Source: Mactra quadrangularis (taxonomy: Eukaryota; Mollusca; Bivalvia; Venerida; Mactridae). Taken from it: a stretch of DNA of 64,000 nucleotides. Under the pieces are notes generated by a model. The model did no database searches and had not been told where the DNA came from. It worked only from the letters and a program-made list of their open reading frames with translations. Positions 48,201-54,235 of this stretch are shown piece after piece. The first letter of the stretch is position 1. Each line of letters opens with the position of its first letter. The position numbers and the translations under genes are program-made. The DNA is taken from assembly GCA_025267735.1 (NCBI GenBank), contig CM046293.1, forward strand, positions 14,718,560 through 14,782,559, written 5' to 3'.

Positions 48201-50216
48201 AAAGGATTTTAAGGATTACTGCAGAAATAAAAGGATTTTAAATGTTTCACTATGAAAATTGCACTTAATACAATTTAAAATCTATGTGGCACAATCCAAC
48301 AGTTGCACTTAGAATCGAATGAAAAAATAAACTAGGCATTCCAAAAAAAACCTTTTTGACACTAGCATATATTATGTCAAGTCAATTTTATGAAAAATAT
48401 ATTTTCAATTAAAATTAAAATTACTTTTTTCTTTCTACTTACATCATGTGCTTTCTTTAGGTTACCTTCTAAACTTGTTAATTTTGTTGTAAGAAATTCT
48501 TGTGAATGCTGAAAATTGAAATAAGTAAAGAGTTACGAGAAAAATTACAGTTGACAATAAATAACATTAGACATAGAGACATGACTTTTACAGTCACACT
48601 AGCCTATAACCGGAGACTAGTGAAAATTGATTTGGGCTAGTATAAATAGCTCATTTACATACTTGGCTGGTTGATTACTTGAGGGTGGGGTCAAGTGGTT
48701 ACGACGTTGGACTGGTAATCATTGGATTGCCAGCTCTGTGTCGTTTCAAATCCTATCCAAAACCTACCCCATTGTTTCCTTGAGCAAAAAACTTTATCCT
48801 ACTAGCTCAGCATTGGAGGACCAGGAAGCAGACTCGAAAGTGATAAATCTAAGTTGTAAAAACTTGTTTCACAATCAAGCTAAAATAAATTAGTATAAAC
48901 TAACTATTATTTGCCCTTTGCTACATAGCATATAAATCAGGGAAGTGCTCAAGAAAATTTGAGGTGATGGCTGACGTTACTTTTCAAATAAATATATATG
49001 TAATAAAAACTAATGGCAGAATTGGCTAAATACAGAGACTGTTTTCTTTTTAAATTAACTTTAAAGCAAATATTACAAAGAGAAATAATCCATAATAAAG
49101 GCAGGTAGAGTGGTGGTTACTTTCTAATTCTGTTCATCACATGGTTATCACTGTATTAAGTTTCATAAAGATCTGACAATAAATGGCAGAAATATATGGA
49201 AAAGAAAAACTTTAACGCAATTGTTAACGACACTGGAAGCCCGACTGCCCGATCACCTGCCTGCCTGTGTTTCGCCAAACTACTAGACAAAGTTTTTTGT
49301 TGAAAAATCTGGCTAAAAAGAACTGTTTTGCGCTAAACCCACGATATGAGACTTAAAAATCGTAAATATTGCATGCAATATCCAAGGTGGTCATAATAAC
49401 AGTACTTGACTATATTATTTTGAAAATTCTAGTAAGATGGCCAACCAAATGTAACTGTACCTACATTATAAGAATGTACTTACCAATAAATATTCTATAG
49501 ATAGTTGAGCTAGTTTAAATATTTTTATAAAGTTAGGGTCTACCATTCGAACATCCTACAAAAAAATACAATAATAGTCAAACAAATATTAGATTATAGT
49601 AAAAAAATAAATCTGATTACAAGATAGTCAATAATCAGCTTAACTTGACAACTGATTTATTGTACAAACCTTACTGTCTTACAAATATCTTTTGTAGGCA
49701 ATTCATATAACTATTTCATTAGATTAGATTTTATAATTATAATCCAGATCAACTTTTTCTACATAAAATATAAACAAAAATATACACTATCATTGATCAA
49801 GAATAAATTATTTCAATTGTTCATAACATGTTCTTTTAGTCATGACAGTCAATATTTCCTAAAATGTATAAATATATTCTATAATTTAATCTTGGACAAG
49901 TTAGTTATCTAATTCTAAACCAATAGTTAAAATACCATATTATGTAAACAAGTCAACTCACCAATTCTGCTTCAATATTGCAGAAAGTTATGTTCATGAT
50001 GTTATCCTGTAATGCATTAAAGTCCAATGTTCTAGCCACAGTTTCAATGTCAAGGGATGACACCCTCCTCCAATCAATCTTTTCATAACGCTTGCGAAAT
50101 GCGAAACTGCGTCCATTTGAATCAACACTTTGTTGAAAGCTAGGCCCTGGATAGGCACTGTCATGGAATTGACTTCCTTGATGCATGGCAGGAGGCTGCA
50201 TAAATTTTGTTGCCAT
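20392..50216 (-). CDS. DZIP1: DZIP1 orthologue: ciliary basal-body C2H2 zinc-finger coiled-coil protein (21 coding exons)
   Basis: Exons join in phase into 953 codons plus stop; human DZIP1 is of similar size (about 870). Residues 50-110 hold the DZIP1 N-terminal signature ([19 protein letters not shown], then [11 protein letters not shown], then [16 protein letters not shown]). Residues 110-177 are coiled coil. A C2H2 finger, C178-x2-C181-x12-H194-x4-H199, is followed by long coiled coils (220-420). A Ser/acidic linker precedes a conserved helical domain (about 555-640), a Pro/Gln/Arg-rich disordered region (650-800), [12 protein letters not shown], an SDWDVSS motif and a terminal [13 protein letters not shown]. 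In vertebrates DZIP1/Iguana acts at the basal body and centriolar satellites in cilium assembly and Hedgehog signalling; the same role here is inference. The ATG is the first base of its exon, so one or more 5'UTR exons lie upstream. DNAJC3 diverges from it 4.1 kb away. Confidence 0.95.
20692..21037. mobile_element. TIR element CTCAGTCCCATAAA, copy 1
   Basis: CTCAGTCCCATAAAAT faces TTTATAGGACTGTAG. The interior shares long blocks in reverse with 55984-56341 (GGACCCGTACGTGCAGACAG; GAGGGCACC-like). Short frames inside are not genes. Confidence 0.75.
21251..21495. mobile_element. Mariner-like MITE, complete copy
   Basis: CGGTGCCTTCCAAAAGTTCT is mirrored by AACTTTTGGAGGGCACTG. TA flanks it. 245 bp. 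It is the reference for the interrupted copies at 5700-6303, 17510-17945 and 46722-47464. Confidence 0.8.
21922..22060. mobile_element. MITE with ATGGGTGAAAGTTT ends
   Basis: ATGGGTGAAAGTTT near 21920 faces AAACTTTCACCCAT near 22060. Inner ACTGAAA blocks also pair. Related copies lie in DNAJC3 introns at about 58950-59030 and 59612-59750. Confidence 0.6.
22162..22398. mobile_element. Mariner-like MITE, complete copy
   Basis: CAGGGCCATCCAAAAGTTCT and GACTTTTGGAGGGCACTG are terminal inverted repeats. TA flanks both ends. 237 bp, non-coding. Confidence 0.8.
23015..23245 (-). repeat. tRNA-derived SINE, family D
   Basis: Matches the copy at 6513 in block order: GTTTATACTAATTTAG, AACAACTTAGATTAACA, AAGGAAACAAAATAGTAG, GAGCTGGCTATCCAATGATT. 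Confidence 0.75.
24420..24830. repeat. 79-bp higher-order minisatellite of ~26-bp subunits
   Basis: Subunits such as GTCAATATTTATGGGGAAGC, CATTATTCATACGGAAGCA and ATCAATATTTATACGGATGC alternate. The full set repeats every 79 bp (GTCAATATT or GCCAATATT at 24546, 24625 and 24704). Flanking subunits are more diverged. Frames through it are not genes. Confidence 0.85.
25605..26882. mobile_element. 1.28-kb terminal-inverted-repeat element with TA flanks
   Basis: CAGTCCATTCGCGTTCGCTC at 25605 is mirrored exactly by GAGCGAACGCGAATGGACTG ending at 26882. TA flanks each end, as in Tc1/mariner-type insertions. Sub-terminal CTCGAGATCG motifs also face each other. No transposase frame is visible. A 288-bp MITE is nested at 26449. 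Confidence 0.85.
26449..26736. mobile_element. Nested MITE with 11-bp target duplication (Mutator-like)
   Basis: ATTCGGAACAACCTCGGCGA is mirrored by TCGCCGAGGTTGTTCCGAAT, with arms of about 28 bp. The 11-mer GAGACGACGCC lies on both sides (26438-26448 and 26737-26747). The duplication length points to a Mutator-like element. Confidence 0.85.
27425..27740 (-). repeat. Dispersed repeat, second copy (see 31905)
   Basis: Contains TACCCCCCTCCCC, GGGCCATAACTTGGC, GTGTGAAGTATGAATAAA and runs of CAGACGGACC, in the same order as the copy at 31905. A short related GACAGACGGACGG tract is at 23425-23470. Confidence 0.7.
28315..28394 (-). CDS. DZIP1: DZIP1 CDS exon 20 (residues 892-919)
   Basis: Acceptor TTATCAG|A, donor AAAG|GTATGT. 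It encodes [20 protein letters not shown], then WGSSSK. The 7.8-kb gap to the last exon is the largest intron of the gene. Confidence 0.85.
28688..28905 (+). repeat. tRNA-derived SINE, family C
   Basis: The head has GTGGTCCAGTGGTAGGATTT and box B GGGTCCAAACCCC. The body matches 4468 and 11715. Confidence 0.7.
29098..29352 (-). repeat. ~280-bp dispersed repeat (CCCGCTTCGAAGAAG family), copy 1
   Basis: It begins (in reverse complement) ATACCCCCGCTTCGAAGAAG and ends CACTAGTGAGCATTAGCTCA. Plus-strand copies are at 57749 and 60323. There is no coding capacity, and the class is unknown. Confidence 0.8.
29430..29705 (-). repeat. tRNA-derived SINE, family A
   Basis: Full-length in reverse complement: tRNA-like head with box B GGGTTTGAATCCCACC, the family body and a worn tail. 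It lies within 90 bp of DZIP1 exon 19. Confidence 0.8.
29792..29859 (-). CDS. DZIP1: DZIP1 CDS exon 19 (residues 870-892)
   Basis: Acceptor ATTACAG|TTT, donor CAAG|GTTAGA. It encodes [20 protein letters not shown]. The SDWD(V/I)SS motif is conserved near the C terminus of DZIP1 proteins. Confidence 0.9.
30048..30265. repeat. (ATC)n trinucleotide microsatellite
   Basis: About 220 bp of ATC/ATT/ACC triplets. The poly-Ser and poly-Met frames through it are artefacts. It is intronic in DZIP1. Confidence 0.95.
30440..30612. repeat. Dispersed repeat, pogo/Tigger-like ends, copy 1
   Basis: Shared with 41205-41382: blocks AATCCTCTRCMCAACA, CCTCTGCAG and CTCCCAGTGGGTGTTG, ending in GAGGTTG. Confidence 0.6.
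30716..30790 (-). CDS. DZIP1: DZIP1 CDS exon 18 (residues 845-869)
   Basis: Acceptor TTAACAG|GGT, donor TTG|GTAAGT. It encodes [19 protein letters not shown], then GPQDGL. Phase 0 at both ends. Confidence 0.85.
31438..31540 (-). CDS. DZIP1: DZIP1 CDS exon 17 (residues 810-844)
   Basis: Acceptor TCTAG|T, donor GCT|GTAAGT. It encodes [12 protein letters not shown] and the conserved [13 protein letters not shown]. Confidence 0.9.
31905..32225 (-). repeat. Dispersed repeat (GGGCYRTAACT / GGTGCTGAGAAA family)
   Basis: It shares ordered blocks with 27425-27740: the poly-C TACCCCC start, GTGCTGAGAAAATGAGTGGA, GGGATATGYACATG and GTGTGAAGT. This is a dispersed element in DZIP1 introns. The related coding-looking frames are not genes. 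Confidence 0.7.
32245..32725 (-). CDS. DZIP1: DZIP1 CDS exon 16 (residues 650-810), low-complexity region
   Basis: 481 bp, acceptor ATTCCAG|GT, donor ACAG|GTTGGT. It encodes a Ser/Pro/Arg/Gln-rich disordered segment ([20 protein letters not shown]), an acidic patch ([12 protein letters not shown]) and [10 protein letters not shown] at the end. The phase joins exons 15 and 17. Confidence 0.9.
32721..32990 (-). repeat. 46-bp minisatellite copying the exon 16 splice acceptor
   Basis: TCGACCTG (acceptor CAG|GTCGA on the minus strand) occurs at 32721 (the real site) and then at 32767, 32813, 32859, 32905 and, as TTGA, 32951. The spacing is exactly 46 bp. Each intronic copy carries about 14 bp of the exon and the preceding AT-rich tract. 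Confidence 0.92.
33352..33470. repeat. Direct repeat CGTGACGTAAGCACWGTGAG
   Basis: Two copies about 91 bp apart, each holding the CRE-like octamer TGACGTAA. A CACGTG E-box-like site lies between them. It is intronic, and a regulatory role is speculative. Confidence 0.4.
33725..33880. mobile_element. MITE related to 4126-4378
   Basis: Facing arms (GCTCAACTTTCAAAGCTTGA; TTCATGTTTTGACAGTTGAC) with GTGACT/AGTCAC inner blocks match the family at 4126. It lies in the intron between DZIP1 exons 15 and 16. Confidence 0.6.
33906..34092 (-). CDS. DZIP1: DZIP1 CDS exon 15 (residues 588-650)
   Basis: Acceptor TTTCAG|GGA, donor CCAG|GTTTGT, phase 1. It encodes [20 protein letters not shown] and later [18 protein letters not shown]. 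The KGIP start is a family hallmark. Confidence 0.9.
34549..34687 (-). CDS. DZIP1: DZIP1 CDS exon 14 (residues 541-587)
   Basis: Acceptor TTTACAG|T, donor CCT|GTATGT. The split Gly codon joins exon 13. It encodes [20 protein letters not shown], then [16 protein letters not shown], matching the conserved C-terminal helical block of DZIP1/DZIP1L. Confidence 0.9.
34839..36311. mobile_element. 1.47-kb DNA transposon, CAGGSCCGGAT ends, 5-bp duplication (hAT-like)
   Basis: The left end CAGGCCCGGATTTACCGG and the right end (reverse complement CAGGGCCGGATCCAGAATG) are imperfect inverted repeats. TATAC flanks both ends (34834-34838 and 36312-36316). An internal right-end-like segment at about 35830-36021 duplicates the true right end (GTGCTCAGAT, CACCTTTGACATG, GGTACCCCTCCCG). 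No transposase is seen. Confidence 0.8.
36321..36408 (-). pseudogene. Diverged duplicate of the 3' half of DZIP1 exon 13 (copy 1)
   Basis: It retains [11 protein letters not shown] and the donor GG|GTTAGTA but is otherwise well diverged. A 1.47-kb transposon is inserted a few bases beyond its donor. Confidence 0.7.
36410..37030. repeat. Pyrimidine-rich minisatellite (CCCCTCCCTCTCTCACTAGG)
   Basis: Degenerate units of about 20-30 bp alternate CCCCTCC, TCTCTCAC and TAGG. They are interleaved with the duplicated exon segments. The transcribed (minus) strand is purine-rich. Confidence 0.75.
36815..36894 (-). pseudogene. Duplicate of the 3' half of DZIP1 exon 13 (copy 2)
   Basis: The last 80 bp of exon 13, including its donor, recur with only a few changes (encoding [20 protein letters not shown], then RSNATIG). 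By chance or otherwise, CATCAG lies exactly at the duplication edge. It is an AG acceptor in the same phase as exon 12, so exon 12 could in principle splice to it instead of exon 13. Confidence 0.8.
37046..37194 (-). CDS. DZIP1: DZIP1 CDS exon 13 (residues 492-541)
   Basis: Acceptor TGTGTAG|GAA, donor TTGG|GTTAGT, phase 2. It encodes [14 protein letters not shown], an acidic run ([12 protein letters not shown]) and [16 protein letters not shown]. Its 3' half is duplicated twice downstream (36815 and 36321). Confidence 0.88.
37225..37452 (-). repeat. tRNA-derived SINE, family D
   Basis: Starts just after DZIP1 exon 13. Blocks GTTCTTACAACTAAGAT, GGATAAAGTTTCTTGCTCAA and CTGACTATCAAATGATTAC match the family. 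Confidence 0.75.
37685..37895 (+). repeat. tRNA-derived SINE, family A, 5'-truncated
   Basis: The body (CTTCCATTAAAAATTC; GTTGGCCTTGTGAAAG; AAGATCCAGTAAAGCTGG) and the tail GTGTTGGCATGGCATTAAAC then (AAAAAAT)n are present. The head is lost. Confidence 0.7.
37930..37977 (-). CDS. DZIP1: DZIP1 CDS exon 12 (residues 476-491)
   Basis: 48 bp, acceptor TTATAG|GAG, donor TCT|GTGAGT. It encodes [16 protein letters not shown]. Confidence 0.82.
38209..38250 (-). CDS. DZIP1: DZIP1 CDS exon 11 (residues 462-475), small exon
   Basis: 42 bp, acceptor TTTTAG|AAC, donor GAG|GTATTA, phase 0. It encodes [14 protein letters not shown]. It is supported only by splice sites and frame compatibility, so it is less certain than its neighbours. 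Confidence 0.65.
39275..39435 (-). repeat. SINE family A, diverged fragment
   Basis: CCTGGACACTTTTCTATCAC, CAGTACTAACTTACCC and a degraded box B (GGGCTGGAACCCAGG) match the family in reverse complement. Confidence 0.55.
40891..41016 (-). CDS. DZIP1: DZIP1 CDS exon 10 (residues 420-461)
   Basis: Acceptor CCATAG|AAA, donor AAG|GTAATA. It opens with a Ser-rich, trinucleotide-like run ([16 protein letters not shown]), probably length-variable, then [18 protein letters not shown]. Confidence 0.85.
41205..41382. repeat. Dispersed repeat, pogo/Tigger-like ends, copy 2
   Basis: Bounded by CAGTAAAACCTCTGCC and GAGAGGTTGAACTAT with TA on each side. Same block order as 30440-30612. Confidence 0.6.
42049..42159 (-). 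CDS. DZIP1: DZIP1 CDS exon 9 (residues 383-419)
   Basis: Acceptor TCTCTAG|TTA, donor AGG|GTAGGT. It encodes [17 protein letters not shown], then a Gln run ([13 protein letters not shown]). Confidence 0.88.
42540..42647 (-). CDS. DZIP1: DZIP1 CDS exon 8 (residues 347-382)
   Basis: Acceptor TTTTAG|ATG, donor AAG|GTAAAT. Coiled coil with [18 protein letters not shown]. Confidence 0.9.
42775..43072 (-). repeat. tRNA-derived SINE, family B, diverged
   Basis: In reverse complement a tRNA-like head (GCTAGCTCTGTCTGTAGCAC; box B GGTTCAATTCCTGGG) and the TCTCCCTCCTACTTCTGATT block are present. The 3' part is replaced by other sequence. Confidence 0.7.
43120..43329 (-). CDS. DZIP1: DZIP1 CDS exon 7 (residues 277-346)
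   Basis: Acceptor TTCACAG|AAT, donor CAG|GTTGGT. It is continuous coiled coil ([20 protein letters not shown] to [15 protein letters not shown]). Confidence 0.9.
43640..43850. repeat. Inverted repeat GATCTTACACCAAAGTTGA
   Basis: TCAACTTTGGTGTAAGATC at about 43679 faces GATCTTACACCAAAGTTGA at about 43797, with ATTTCA and CTCAGAAAA blocks pairing inside. Upstream, 43490-43545 repeats ATATTTTCATCG. This is a probable MITE, not coding. Confidence 0.65.
43965..44275 (-). repeat. Full-length tRNA-derived SINE, family B
   Basis: In reverse complement: box A CTAGCTCAGTTGGTAGAAAG, box B GGGTTCGATTCCCAGG, body (GGAGCTTGGTCATGAAA; TCTCCCTCCTACCAATGATT; CTGACGAAAGTATGCACTTA) and a tail GTGTTGCTACGGCGTTAAGC shared with family A. 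Confidence 0.85.
44957..45322. mobile_element. TIR element GGGACTTTAGTCAGTTAT
   Basis: GGGACTTTAGTCAGTTATTT faces GATAACTGACTTAAGTCCC. Inner blocks AGGTAGGTCTTAC / GTAAGGACCTACTTACC also pair. A second copy at 63835 is cut off by the window end. Confidence 0.75.
45371..45418 (-). CDS. DZIP1: DZIP1 CDS exon 6 (residues 261-276)
   Basis: A 48-bp exon with acceptor TTTTAG|AAT and donor CAG|GTTTGT. It encodes [16 protein letters not shown], phase 0 at both ends. Confidence 0.85.
45765..46013 (-). CDS. DZIP1: DZIP1 CDS exon 5: C2H2 zinc finger (residues 178-260)
   Basis: The acceptor TTTTCAG sits directly before the first zinc-binding Cys. The finger [20 protein letters not shown], then RH, has the spacing C-x2-C-x12-H-x4-H. 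A linker and then a charged coiled coil ([19 protein letters not shown]) follow. Donor CAG|GTAAAG. Confidence 0.95.
46225..46345. repeat. GGACAAAAGGTCCCATG short tandem repeats
   Basis: GGACAAAAGGTCC occurs three times and an ACTAAAAGTCCC variant once, at irregular 20-50-bp spacing. Each unit is itself partly palindromic. Confidence 0.7.
46777..46912. mobile_element. 136-bp hAT-type MITE, 8-bp target duplication
   Basis: TAGAGCTGTCATTGAT is mirrored exactly by ATCAATGACAGCTCTA. CTGATCAT flanks both ends (46769-46776 and 46913-46920). The core is a run of ATCGAT-rich palindromes. Confidence 0.9.
46974..47322. mobile_element. 349-bp MITE, CAGTG ends, 5-bp target duplication
   Basis: CAGTGGGTTTTTTC and, in reverse, CAGTGTTTATTTTC are the ends. 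GTTTG flanks both sides (46969-46973 and 47323-47327). The interior is rich in CCCC/GGGGCC runs. Confidence 0.8.
47873..48010 (-). CDS. DZIP1: DZIP1 CDS exon 4 (residues 132-177)
   Basis: Acceptor TTTATAG|GAA, donor AAA|GTAAGT. It is a Lys/Glu-rich coiled coil ([20 protein letters not shown]) ending in GSGSYNK immediately before the zinc finger. Confidence 0.92.
48443..48508 (-). CDS. DZIP1: DZIP1 CDS exon 3 (residues 110-131)
   Basis: Acceptor TTTTCAG|CAT, donor GAT|GTAAGT. It encodes [19 protein letters not shown], the start of the first coiled coil. Confidence 0.92.
48680..48905 (+). repeat. tRNA-derived SINE, family D, plus orientation
   Basis: Head GTCAAGTGGTTACGACGTTG, then CTGGTAATCATTGGATTGCC, box B GTTTCAAATCC, and a tail ending AAATTAGTATAAACTAA. 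It lies between DZIP1 exons 2 and 3. Confidence 0.8.
48950..49320 (-). repeat. Dispersed repeat shared with 57000-57260
   Basis: In reverse complement it shares CAGATTTTTCAACAAAAAAC, GTGTCGTTAACAATTGCGTT and CATCACATGGT-like blocks with the DNAJC3 intron 3 copy. Non-coding. Confidence 0.65.
49484..49555 (-). CDS. DZIP1: DZIP1 CDS exon 2 (residues 86-109)
   Basis: Acceptor TTTGTAG|GATG, donor TTG|GTAAGT. It encodes [16 protein letters not shown], which aligns with the vertebrate KVLKLAQLTIEYLL block. Confidence 0.93.
49962..50216 (-). CDS. DZIP1: DZIP1 exon 1 of CDS (residues 1-85)
   Basis: The acceptor TTTACAG is followed at once by ATG; the donor is TTG|GTGAGT, phase 0. It carries the family signature [17 protein letters not shown] and ends in NIEAEL. 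Confidence 0.93.
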
Positions 50217-51621
50217 CTGTAAAGAATAACAAATCATTGGAATGTCAAAAAATAAGAACGATCCTTTATGCTTATGTTTCTTGTGATTTAAGAATTAATA
50301 AAGTTGTAAGACTCGATACAATATTCCTGCCCCAAAACAAGTTATATGTATATTTTATTTATTATAGTGCCATGGTACATAACATAGTACAACATACATA
50401 TATAAACAAAACAGACAAACATACCCAGCCTAACAAGGCTTATGTAGTCACTTGTACTAGAACATAACCTTAATTTATAGAAATATAAATAAATACAGAA
50501 AGTACACATACACAAAAATGCAGCAACAAAACATACAAGTAACAAACAAAATAGGACATTTTTTACAAGCATATTAGTACAAAAAAAGGTTAATCAGGTC
50601 CGAGCATTTTTTGGTAATATCATTAATTGATTAAATGCATTTGATGGCAACATCTTGCAAGGCTTTTATTTTGCTATTTACAGTGGCCTGCTCAACAAAC
50701 TTTGTGCAATATTTTCTATAACCAGTTCTAGCTCAAAAGCTTGATTACTTCACTTTAATCAGAGGAAAAGAAACATTATTGCTCATTTTCATGACAGGGT
50801 ATGGCACATACACTATTCATGAATAGAATGCGCTGCCCTCAGACCTATTGCATACAAAATCTGAAATTGAGTTTAATTCCAGTCAGTTATTACAGTAGCA
50901 AACAGCTTTAATGCCAGAAATGTTTTTAACCGGTTTTACCAATTTTGTAGGTAAATACGGACATTCTTTTAATATTGTGATGTCACTTCCTGTGATGCTC
51001 ATGCTCTGGGCAGTATAGATACATGTAGATATAGATGTAACAGTCATTCTAAGTCACTAAATTTGAAGTCAAGCAAGCTACATGTAAATTATGTGCCAAA
51101 AAGTGCATATGTCATAATTATTTACATATAAAATTAATAAAATAAAATGAATAAAATTTTAAAAATAAGCAGAAAAGACTAAAATATACCCCTCTTGAAC
51201 TTCTAAAGTCGCGCATGTTTAATTACAAAATATCCAAAAAGTTCTTAGAATTAAATTAGTCCACATATGCTTTCCATTGACAAAATTGATCAAATGTTTA
51301 TAAACACATCAATCTTTGAATTTTAAACATATAAAAAATCATCAAACTAACAAACTGTTCCCATTTTAATACTTGATTACCACACAAGAAAGTAAAATAA
51401 ATTGGAATAATTTAAATCAAACTTGTCAACAAGTGTGAATAACAAGTCTGGACATGTTCAATTTGTTAAAGACAAACAAACTTTGAAGATTAATGACAAT
51501 GCTGCCTTTAATCTTGTGATCGACTAATGCAAAATGGACAAACAACGATATAATGACACTCTCAACGTGTTGCAACAAAATCAATAATGCACCTGTTGCT
51601 TTGAAAGTCAGCATCTTCGCA

Positions 51622-51635
51622 TTTGCCTTGGAGAC
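51622..51635 (-). promoter_or_regulatory. X-box-like motif near the DZIP1 5' end
   Basis: The minus strand reads GTCTCCAAGGCAAA, close to the RFX X-box pattern GTNNCC-N(1-3)-RGYAAC but with the last base off. Its position relative to the transcription start is unknown. Confidence 0.25.
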
Positions 51636-51733
51636 GCTTCAAAAGTGATGTCAGCGTTTGTCTTAAGAAGTTTCAAGGAAAGTTGTAAAGATTCTGAAAG
51701 GAAATATTGTATGAAAGATAAATAATGTCTTAC

Positions 51734-51860
51734 CATTCACATTTTATGTTTAATATGAGTGTAATCCCTAAAATATTCGTTTTATTTATCTTGTTTTAAC
51801 CTGTGGCGTCCATATTGGAATTCGATAGACTGTGTCTCAAAATATTGACATTTCGGACCA
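51734..51860 (-). other. DZIP1: Possible DZIP1 5'UTR exon
   Basis: A good minus-strand donor (AATG|GTAAGA) at 51733 could end a non-coding first exon, because the start-codon exon begins exactly at its acceptor. A competing donor is near 52432. The upstream limit is not defined. Confidence 0.3.
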
Positions 51861-51869
51861 ATATCTCTT

Positions 51870-53010
51870 CGTACTCGAAATGACGAAAAAATCACAAATA
51901 TTTATATTGTAATTTCGATTATCGCCGTTTAAAAATCTCGATTTAAAACAAACAAACAATTAAAGTTGTTGATTCGTGTCAAAATGGAATACAGAACACA
52001 TGAGGAATTTATATTATTGAATGTTTGAAATAAAGAACACATTGGCGCGAAAATTCCAACTCATGCACGATAAAAACGTGCAAACATATTTTCCTAAAAT
52101 TGAAACCTTATCAAGCTATAGTTTAAAAGTATTCTGTTGCAACTATTTTGATGCATCATGTAGGCCTATACCAAATAGTCAATAGGCGAAATCATCGAAC
52201 TAAGGATCAAATGCTTGACAAAAAAGATCGTAGATCGTACGTGTCACAAAAACAATCCGAGTAACCCTATATCCATTTATGTCCATGAACACGTGTATGA
52301 CAAAGAGTGTAAGTTCTACAGCTCATCAAACTCACAAACTTTGTTATATTAAATGAAGATGTTAAGTTTATTTTCTGAGAATAAAGAATATTTGAAAATG
52401 TGCCCCATTATTAACTTTATATTAACTTACATATTATCATATAATTTTATAACAGCCGTTTGATCATTTTAAAATCTTAATAATAGTGAGAAAGAATTTG
52501 GGTTTTTTTACATTTTTTGTACGTTATGTCGTTGTATTAATGTACTCCTAGTCTTATAACATGTTGCAAGCGTAGATTTGTTTTTGACTTATACATTTTT
52601 CTATCAATATCATAATTCGATCATGATACAAAAATTCTTTGCTTTGCAATTTTTAGGGGGGGGGGGTATAAGCCGAGTCCGTCCCTGGATCCGCCTTTGG
52701 ATTGTGAAGAAATAAATGCGAATGGACGATTTCGTCAGGCCGTTGACAAGGCAGTGCAAATGATGGCCTCATCCTGCATGCATACATGTATATATAAAAA
52801 TGCAAGCATCGAAATATTTTTTCAAGAGTTAAATGCGATCGACTCTTAAACATTAATATCAATATTTGCTATGGAGTAGGTTATTTTACGAAAACGCATT
52901 CTCGTAACCCGAGGTTATCAAGAATCTTTCTAGGCTCTGGGAACGAGAATGACAAAAACGTGACTTGAGTCAGTTTTTGAACTCTTAAACGAATTATATT
53001 AGTCGTATAG
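51870..53010. other. Intergenic DNA between DZIP1 and DNAJC3
   Basis: No coding region. Contains a poly-G tract with GTATAAGCCGAGTCCGTCCC (52657-52690), which resembles a transposon end, and a CTCGTTCCCAGAG hairpin repeat at 52897-52954. Confidence 0.5.
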
Positions 53011-53015
53011 ATCTA

Positions 53016-53503
53016 CTTAACGAAGCTTCTAAGTACCCCGATTTCAATGTCGTTGGAAATTTATATTTTACAAAATTATCTAATGAAAATGTGAATAGGA
53101 CTATATTGTCGTCTGCTTTGCATATGATCCTCATACCTTTTAATTGATGCAAAATTGGTTTTGTCGTGCATGGGCTGAAAAGCGAGAATCGGCACGTGCT
53201 TCTCATGCAAAAATTCCACCTGCATGGTCAGTTTGGGGGAAATCAAGCGTGTTGAAATGAAAAAATCAAGAAATCACTCGAATGTCGCTTAAAAACGAGA
53301 AGTTGCCTTTTGTCTTTTGCAAGAAATCTTAATCCATATCAACGCATGCACGACAAAACTGGTTTGATAAAGTAGCATGAAAACCATGCAAGCAAAGGTC
53401 AGTATGGTCCTATACACATTGACATCAACGATCGTACATCAAATGTTGTGAAGTAAACATTTCCTTCAATATTGAAATCGGGGTACTTAGAAGTTTCGTT
53501 AAG
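53016..53503. mobile_element. 488-bp TIR element with inner palindrome
   Basis: CTTAACGAAGCTTCTAAGTA (continuing CCCCGATTTCAAT) faces ATTGAAATCGGGGTACTTAG (continuing AAGTTTCGTTAAG). Inside, GTTTTGTCGTGCATG at about 53158 faces CATGCACGACAAAAC at about 53345. Confidence 0.8.
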
Positions 53504-54214
53504 AATGGTAGTATTAATATTCTCGTACCCAGAGTCTAGTAGGATTCTCGTTGCGAGAATATAGTATTATAAAACGACGCTCTTTATTAGCCTAAATGGT
53601 TATTACTTTTAGTATATTTTTTATCAAGGACCCTTTTTGATATTTTGTATATAGTTTTCACTCGTGAATAGGGTCCTTGATTTTTATATTACAAGTGACG
53701 GCCATGGTTTTTAGACCAAATTGAGTTTCAATGTATTCTTCAATGTATGCATTCTCGCACCCAGAAGTTATCAAGATCGAAAAACTCGACAGCCTCTGAG
53801 CACGAGAATGGAAAAAAGGGGCTAGCTAAGATTTGCAGCATTTTTTCTTTTAAACTTCCCAAATTTCCACTATTTACACGCAACAATTATTTGTTTATTT
53901 TTATATAGAATGACTCGAGTCCCCAAATAACTATACATTTGTAGTTTAATTAACGCCATTTATCTATAGTTTTTTGGGACTCGAGCAGGACTTCCCACCC
54001 CTGCATCGACCGTGACACTGTAAGCATAGATGTCTTCTAGTCAACTTTGAAATTGAATATGTCACAGGCAGCATAAAATTGTTACATTTCAATATATTTC
54101 TACATTTATCCCGTTTACCCTTAAGCACAGTACGAAAATAACTGGACCGAGTGCTGTATGCGCGCGGAGATAAAATCTCCGGAACCAGTCTAAATTTCAT
54201 TTTTTGACGTTGAC

Positions 54215-54222
54215 CCGGAAGT
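54215..54222 (+). promoter_or_regulatory. ETS/GABP-type site CCGGAAGT
   Basis: An exact CCGGAAGT lies 107 bp before the DNAJC3 ATG, close to a TGACGTTG half-CRE. Such sites are common in divergent and housekeeping promoters. No binding data. Confidence 0.4.
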
Positions 54223-54235
54223 AATAGTCGACTGA

